From assembly GCA_003254885.1 (NCBI GenBank), contig QANT01008381.1, positions 514 through 24,419 of the forward strand: DNA of 23,906 nucleotides. The letters are read 5' to 3'. The notes beneath the pieces are model-generated. The model made no database searches, was not told where the DNA came from, and worked only from the letters and a program-made list of their open reading frames with translations. This document shows, piece by piece, positions 20,301-23,906 of the stretch. Source of the DNA: Purshia tridentata. Lineage: Eukaryota; Streptophyta; Magnoliopsida; Rosales; Rosaceae. Each line of letters opens with the position of its first letter. Position 1 is the stretch's first letter. The position numbers were made by a program, and so were the translations under genes.

Positions 20301-23300
20301 AGTCAAGATAGAAGTTGATTATTGAGTTGCATATTCCAAGTATGAGAAAGTTTATTGTCCACAAGTTAAAGAAGTTATTTGCTTATCAGGCTTCATGTAT
20401 GCTCATGAACAAGTTCGTTTCAAGGAGAACTGGAGGTCGAGTTCTTGACAAAGTGAAGCGGACTGATGCAATACAAGAAGGCAGTCAATTCAAAGAATAC
20501 AAAAATCATAAACAAATAAAGCTAGTTATGGAAACAAAGAAAGTGGTAGTAGCTCGAAACAAGTCAATTGAAATCTGAACAATGAGGTCGTGATTGCGAA
20601 AAGATTGCTAGTGGATTCCAGCTTTATTGTTGATGTAGAACAGTATAGGAAGGATAAGAATTAAGGAAATTTAGATGAAAATAGATTGTTGGATCCTATG
20701 ATAGTGACTAGGAATCACTCTCAGTTAAGAACAAGGCCTCACACCTTGGAATTGTGAATCACTCACAAGAACTAAGTAATTATCGGAGTATTGTTCATTC
20801 CCCCAAATGACAGACTTACATGGGTAATTATATAGATTTAAAACCATGACTCTTAGACTCCCTGTTAGCTGTAATTAGCTGTGTAATAGTTGACTAGGTT
20901 ATTCTTTCCTTTCTTGCTTTCCTAGCCTAATTAGGAACTCTTGTAAATCTATATAAACACCTCAATATGAGAAGAATATAACAATTCAATTCTCTAAATC
21001 TGCATGGTATCAGAGCCCTAGAGATCTAGGGTTTGTTTTCTCAAAGAAAAATTTTCCGCTGCTACAGTGTGCAGCCGCTACAGTGCCTCCCCTGCTACAG
21101 TACCCAAATTTTATTTTATTTTTCTCTTCCATTCCTCTCTCATAGCTAAGTGGCTGTGCTACCTCTACCAAACACTATCCCCTAAACCCCTTTTTTCTAC
21201 TCCTAACATCTAGTTCTCTACTGTCATCATGGGCGAGAAAAGCGACAATGAACTTGGTGTAAAATCTGACCCTTCACCTCTCATTATTCAACATGAATCT
21301 TCCTCTCAAATTGGAATCAAGCTTGATGGTTCCAATTACCGATTGTGGTTGAAGGTGCTAGAGATGCATATTGCTGCCCGTGAGAAATATGGTTATATTT
21401 TTGGGGATTCTCCTAAACCACAGAATGGGGATCCAAGGCTTGGCAAGTGGAAGGCTGAAAATGCTTTGGTGAAATCCTGGCTAATCAATTCTATGACTCC
21501 AAATCTCATGGTCAACTTCATTCAACTCGACACTGCAAAGGATGTGTGGGATACTTTCTAGAATGCATAACTTTAACATCAGCTTTAATGAATTCTTGTA
21601 TATTCAAGAAGACAACATATATCCAAGCATTAATGACATCGAGACTTATGAGACTCCTAAAAAAATCCTATTCAATAACCTCTAGTGATCTTGATGCGTC
21701 AATTTCATTCCTGGAGTGTTTTTTAAATTAAAGGGCACCGTTTTCTTTTCATACAATCTCTTCTTCATCCCAAGTACACCTGATAGACACAAACACAATG
21801 ACAGACCCACTCCCGCAACTTCCAAACCCTATTTCCCCTCCCACCCAATAGAAACCCAGTTGCAGCCTTCCCCTCCACTTCTCACTTCACCTCCATGACG
21901 ACTATTTTATATATATATATATATATGTATATATATTAATCGTAATAAGTCATATTTGAAAGGCTAACGCCTCGCCTTGCGGGATATAAAACGTCTCGCC
22001 TTGCGGGATATAAAATGTCTCGCCTTGTAGGTTATAAAACGTCTTGCCTCTACACCTCACCTTTTAAAACATTGGTGAGGACTTGAACCCTTGACCTTAA
22101 GAATGAAGGATTAGCACCGCACCACTAGAGCTAATGCTGGCCATGTGATAGTATAATTCTTACAATATATATTCAACTACTTTCAAGGTAATTCCTACTC
22201 CAGTATCCTAGTACAAATGAATTCTACTCTGACCATATTCTCAATTTTTCTTCTCATCTGCATAACATCCATTATCATTCCCAGAATCACCAATTTCCTC
22301 TTCCTCTCACCGCACCTCCAAACCCTCTCTGACCATCCACCACACCTTCATATTTTCCTTCTTTCCCAGCGCATATGAAATCCCTAACCTAACATATGCC
22401 CTCTCTCCTTAATCTTCTAACATGCCCTCTATCCATCCTCAATTCTTCTATGTTCTATCAAAGACTGAAACCCTCCACTCCTTTAAGCTTGATCTTTTAT
22501 TCTTCATTTCAAATCTCAAGTCTCCTATCGTTGCCTCTCTCCTCCATCTCCTCCATCTCCTCCATCTCCTTCATCTTACAAACCCTCACTGTCTCCTTTG
22601 TCAACAGGATAGCGGCTCACGAACCATGACATGAGGCTTCAACCTTTTTGTCCCTCAAATTATGTTAGACTATAAAACATCGGTAGCTCAGAACCTAACA
22701 GCTTAAGCTTTTGGATATCAAACTTTACCATGGTATTAGAGAAGGTAATCTGGAGTTAAGAGCCCTGCAATTGCGTCATCCCAATATAAGTTGAACTCCG
22801 AATTTTAGGCTTTAATGGTGAAGAGACCCACATGCGAGGGAAAGTGTTAGAATATACAACAATTGTTGGCCAAATCCTAACAGCTTAAGATTTTTAGACT
22901 GGTGGTAAGCTGACAAACTTTATCATTGGTTTTGAAATTTTTGTTCAAGATTATGTCTTATGTTTTTTTATCCATAGATTTACTTTTTAGGTTTTTTTTT
23001 TTTTTAATGCATGTAGATTGTAGAATCTTGGCCTCTGAGTTGATTAGTTCTTAGGTATCCTAAAATCTAAATTGCATGTTGAATAATTTACCTTTTTCTA
23101 TTAAATTATTTTACTTTGTTCATACACGGACAAAATTTTCATCATTTCGATCAGTTCTTACCGATATTTCCATATATGTTGAGACTTCCATAAATCTGGA
23201 TAATGATATTTCTGCCAACATCAACATTTTCATTCTTGCTCACTGCTTGGATCTGGTTAAGAACAATTTAACCATAAGGGCACTCCAAACCCTTAGACCT

Positions 23301-23894
23301 TATCTTCAGTTTAAATTATTTAACTTTAATTACTAAACCATGATTTGAACATGAAGCACTAGCATGTACCTATATGACCATATCAATTAATTCATCCACA
23401 TTTTCTTCAGGTGCATTTACATGGAAACCAAAGTTGAGAATATGCTAGAAATCCCACCAGAGATCAATAGTGAGTGGTTATTAATGAAAGAACAGATAAA
23501 AACTTCAAGATTAGAGATCAATAGTGAGTGGTTATTAATGAAAGCACAGATAAAAACTTCAAGATTAAAAAATAAATTTCACCTCATAGCGGTTGTTCTG
23601 ATATTCATTCAGAAAATTTAAGGCAATAATAGTCCACGAATCTCCAAATTTATCCTGAAACAAGAAAGTAAAAATTAGAAGAATAAAAAGACTTAGATAG
23701 GAGAATAAATGCAGAGCAGGTAGTGTACAAAAGAAAAAAGGGTAAAATCAAAAGGATCAAAGGAAAAGGACAACTAATTATGAAAAATAAATTATAGATG
23801 ACTAGTTAAATTCAGTAACCTGTAAATCTTCCTGTGTAATATATGGGCGAGTCAAGCGATCAAAGTCCCATATGCCCTCTCTTTCAAGTTCTTC
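17389..23894 (-). CDS. DPE2: DPE2, cytosolic 4-alpha-glucanotransferase, C-terminal part (GH77)
   Basis: Nine minus-strand exons, all GT-AG and in frame: 23820-23894, 23583-23654, 19530-19646, 19349-19446, 19034-19193, 18794-18892, 18070-18267, 17743-17836 and 17389-17600 (TGA at 17389-17391). They encode 374 residues, about two fifths of the roughly 950-residue enzyme; earlier exons lie beyond the right edge. Family marks are REGIWDFDRLTRPYI, DKFGDSWT, FYPRFNLEDTPSFKDLDDH, YYDYYFHRQENLWR, GEDLGLIPSCVHP and CAPSCHDCSTLRAWWEEDEE. By GH77 homology the Glu of GEDLG (codon 19067-19069) is the acid/base and the Asp of CHDC (18244-18246) the transition-state stabiliser. The nucleophile Asp and the N-terminal starch-binding domains are outside the window. 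DPE2 moves a glucosyl unit from maltose to cytosolic heteroglycan and releases glucose at night. The C-terminal tail after residue about 300 is polar and variable. Confidence 0.95.
18461..18638. repeat. 88-90-bp tandem duplication in a DPE2 intron
   Basis: Unit 18461-18548 is repeated at 18549-18638 with several substitutions and small indels. It lies in the intron between the exons at 18794-18892 and 18070-18267, away from the splice sites. Confidence 0.9.
19647..20686. other. Proximal part of the 3.9-kb DPE2 intron
   Basis: Intron sequence next to the 19530-19646 exon, AT-rich and with no host exon. An 87-codon open frame at 20315-20578 (+) is rich in Lys and matches nothing I know. This stretch may be older transposon remains. 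Confidence 0.4.
20687..21004 (+). mobile_element. Copia 5' LTR inside the DPE2 intron
   Basis: 318 bp opening TGTTGGATCC and ending TCTGCA, followed at once by a primer-binding site. A TATA box, CTATATAAACACC, lies near 20949-20961. Size and layout are usual for a short plant copia LTR. It is on the strand opposite to DPE2. Confidence 0.8.
21005..21016 (+). other. Copia primer-binding site (initiator tRNA-Met)
   Basis: TGGTATCAGAGC directly after the LTR, complementary to the 3' end of plant initiator methionine tRNA. This is the standard priming site of plant copia elements and confirms the LTR's right boundary. Confidence 0.9.
21229..21561 (+). pseudogene. Copia gag N-terminal fragment
   Basis: 110 codons from ATG. 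The protein carries the N-terminal gag motif LDGSNYRLWLKVLEMHIAAR, then YGYIFGD, KWKAENALVKSWLINSM and TAKDVWDTF. It then meets TAG, where family members continue for several hundred residues. Nothing after 21561 resembles gag, protease, integrase or RT, and no 3' LTR is present. The element was cut off here by deletion or further insertion. Confidence 0.85.
21562..21897. other. DPE2 intron, no feature seen
   Basis: Between the gag fragment and the SINE-like element. No coding match; 21780-21890 is C-rich and low in G. Confidence 0.4.
21898..22140 (-). mobile_element. tRNA-derived SINE-like element
   Basis: Read on the minus strand from 22140: seven bases, then an A box TAGCTCTAGTGG (22122-22133) and, 44 nt on, a B box GGTTCAAGTCC (22079-22089), in the order and phase of a tRNA gene where the A box starts at position 8. 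The body then carries a 24-bp tandem repeat and ends in a (TA)n-rich tail near 21905. CCATG occurs at both edges (21893-21897 and 22141-22145), a possible short target duplication. No clover-leaf tRNA can be completed. Confidence 0.65.
21966..22060. repeat. 24-bp tandem repeat, about four copies
   Basis: Unit TCTCGCCTTGCGGGATATAA plus AACG, repeating every 24 bp (CTCGCC at 21971, 21995 and 22019; CTTGCC at 22043). The two copies nearest 21966 are almost identical and the last is degenerate. It lies within the SINE-like body. Confidence 0.9.
22146..22662. other. DPE2 intron, pyrimidine-rich stretch
   Basis: CT-rich with little G. It includes a 9-bp repeat (CCTCCATCT, three copies, about 22540-22567). 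The open frames here result from skewed composition and match no family. Confidence 0.45.
22663..22925 (+). mobile_element. TRIM-like miniature LTR retrotransposon
   Basis: Two short direct terminal repeats, 22663-22730 and 22845-22925, both open TGTTAGA, share CCTAACAGCTTAAG and end CTTTA(C/T)CA. The first is followed directly by TGGTATTAGAG, one change from the initiator-Met primer site. The second is preceded by a purine-rich GCGAGGGAAAG. The 114-nt interior has no coding capacity. The total of 263 bp fits a terminal-repeat retrotransposon in miniature. The repeats have diverged and no clear target duplication is left. Confidence 0.65.
22926..23458. other. DPE2 intron, no feature seen
   Basis: AT-rich intron sequence with no host exon and no recognisable element. 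Confidence 0.4.
23459..23566. repeat. 54-bp tandem duplication next to a DPE2 exon
   Basis: Unit 23459-23512 is repeated at 23513-23566 with one clear difference (GAAAGAACAG versus GAAAGCACAG). It starts 17 nt from the donor side of the 23583-23654 exon and does not touch the splice site. Confidence 0.95.
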
Positions 23895-23906
23895 CTAAAA
23901 CAGAAG

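Noticed and set aside
20315..20578. 87-codon plus-strand frame as an intronic gene
   Set aside because: No recognised motif, no evident promoter, and Lys-rich AT-driven composition within transposon-rich intron DNA.
22079..22133. Genuine tRNA gene on the minus strand
   Set aside because: A and B boxes are present, but acceptor and anticodon stems do not pair and the sequence runs into a SINE-like body.
22396..22634. Overlapping plus-strand frames rich in Leu/Ser
   Set aside because: They result from a CT-rich tract with a 9-bp repeat; no family resemblance.
1..23906. CRISPR array, biosynthetic cluster or other multi-gene system
   Set aside because: No spaced short repeats of that kind, and the three host genes have unrelated roles.

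Overview
This window looks like nuclear DNA of a flowering plant, most likely a eudicot. It is AT-rich, has GT-AG introns, and is full of plant transposon debris. It holds three recognisable host genes, all on the minus strand. They are a KNOLLE/SYP111-type cytokinesis syntaxin (635-1552), a type II phosphatidylinositol 4-kinase gamma of the form without ubiquitin-like repeats (3122-4768), and the 3' half of DPE2, the cytosolic 4-alpha-glucanotransferase (nine exons, 17389-23894, continuing past the window's right edge).

Layout: 1-634 is intergenic. 635-1900 is the syntaxin with a likely 5'UTR intron and a promoter carrying three mitosis-specific activator (MSA) motifs. 1900-2990 is intergenic and includes a 25-nt retroposed fragment between 16-bp direct repeats. 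2990-6260 is the PI4K gene: an intronless coding region and three candidate upstream non-coding exons. 6260-17388 is an 11-kb block of transposon remnants: a probable solo Ty3/gypsy-type LTR, a 115-bp direct repeat pair, a decayed 5.8S-ITS2 rDNA pseudogene, a dead and internally rearranged Ty1/copia element on the minus strand, and a MITE-like inverted-repeat element. 17389-23906 is DPE2. Its 3.9-kb intron (19647-23582) holds the 5' LTR, primer-binding site and gag start of a second copia element, a tRNA-derived SINE, and a TRIM-like miniature LTR element. The flanking exons keep frame and splice sites, so these insertions appear to be tolerated.

The three host genes do not form a pathway: they act in cell-plate vesicle fusion, phosphoinositide or protein phosphorylation, and maltose metabolism after starch breakdown at night. 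From memory, the Arabidopsis homologues of DPE2 and this PI4K are neighbouring loci (At2g40840 and At2g40850), so the pair probably reflects conserved microsynteny stretched here by transposons. I found no CRISPR array, operon or clearly new multi-gene system. The most unusual structure is the copia/rDNA/duplication mosaic at 11853-15050.
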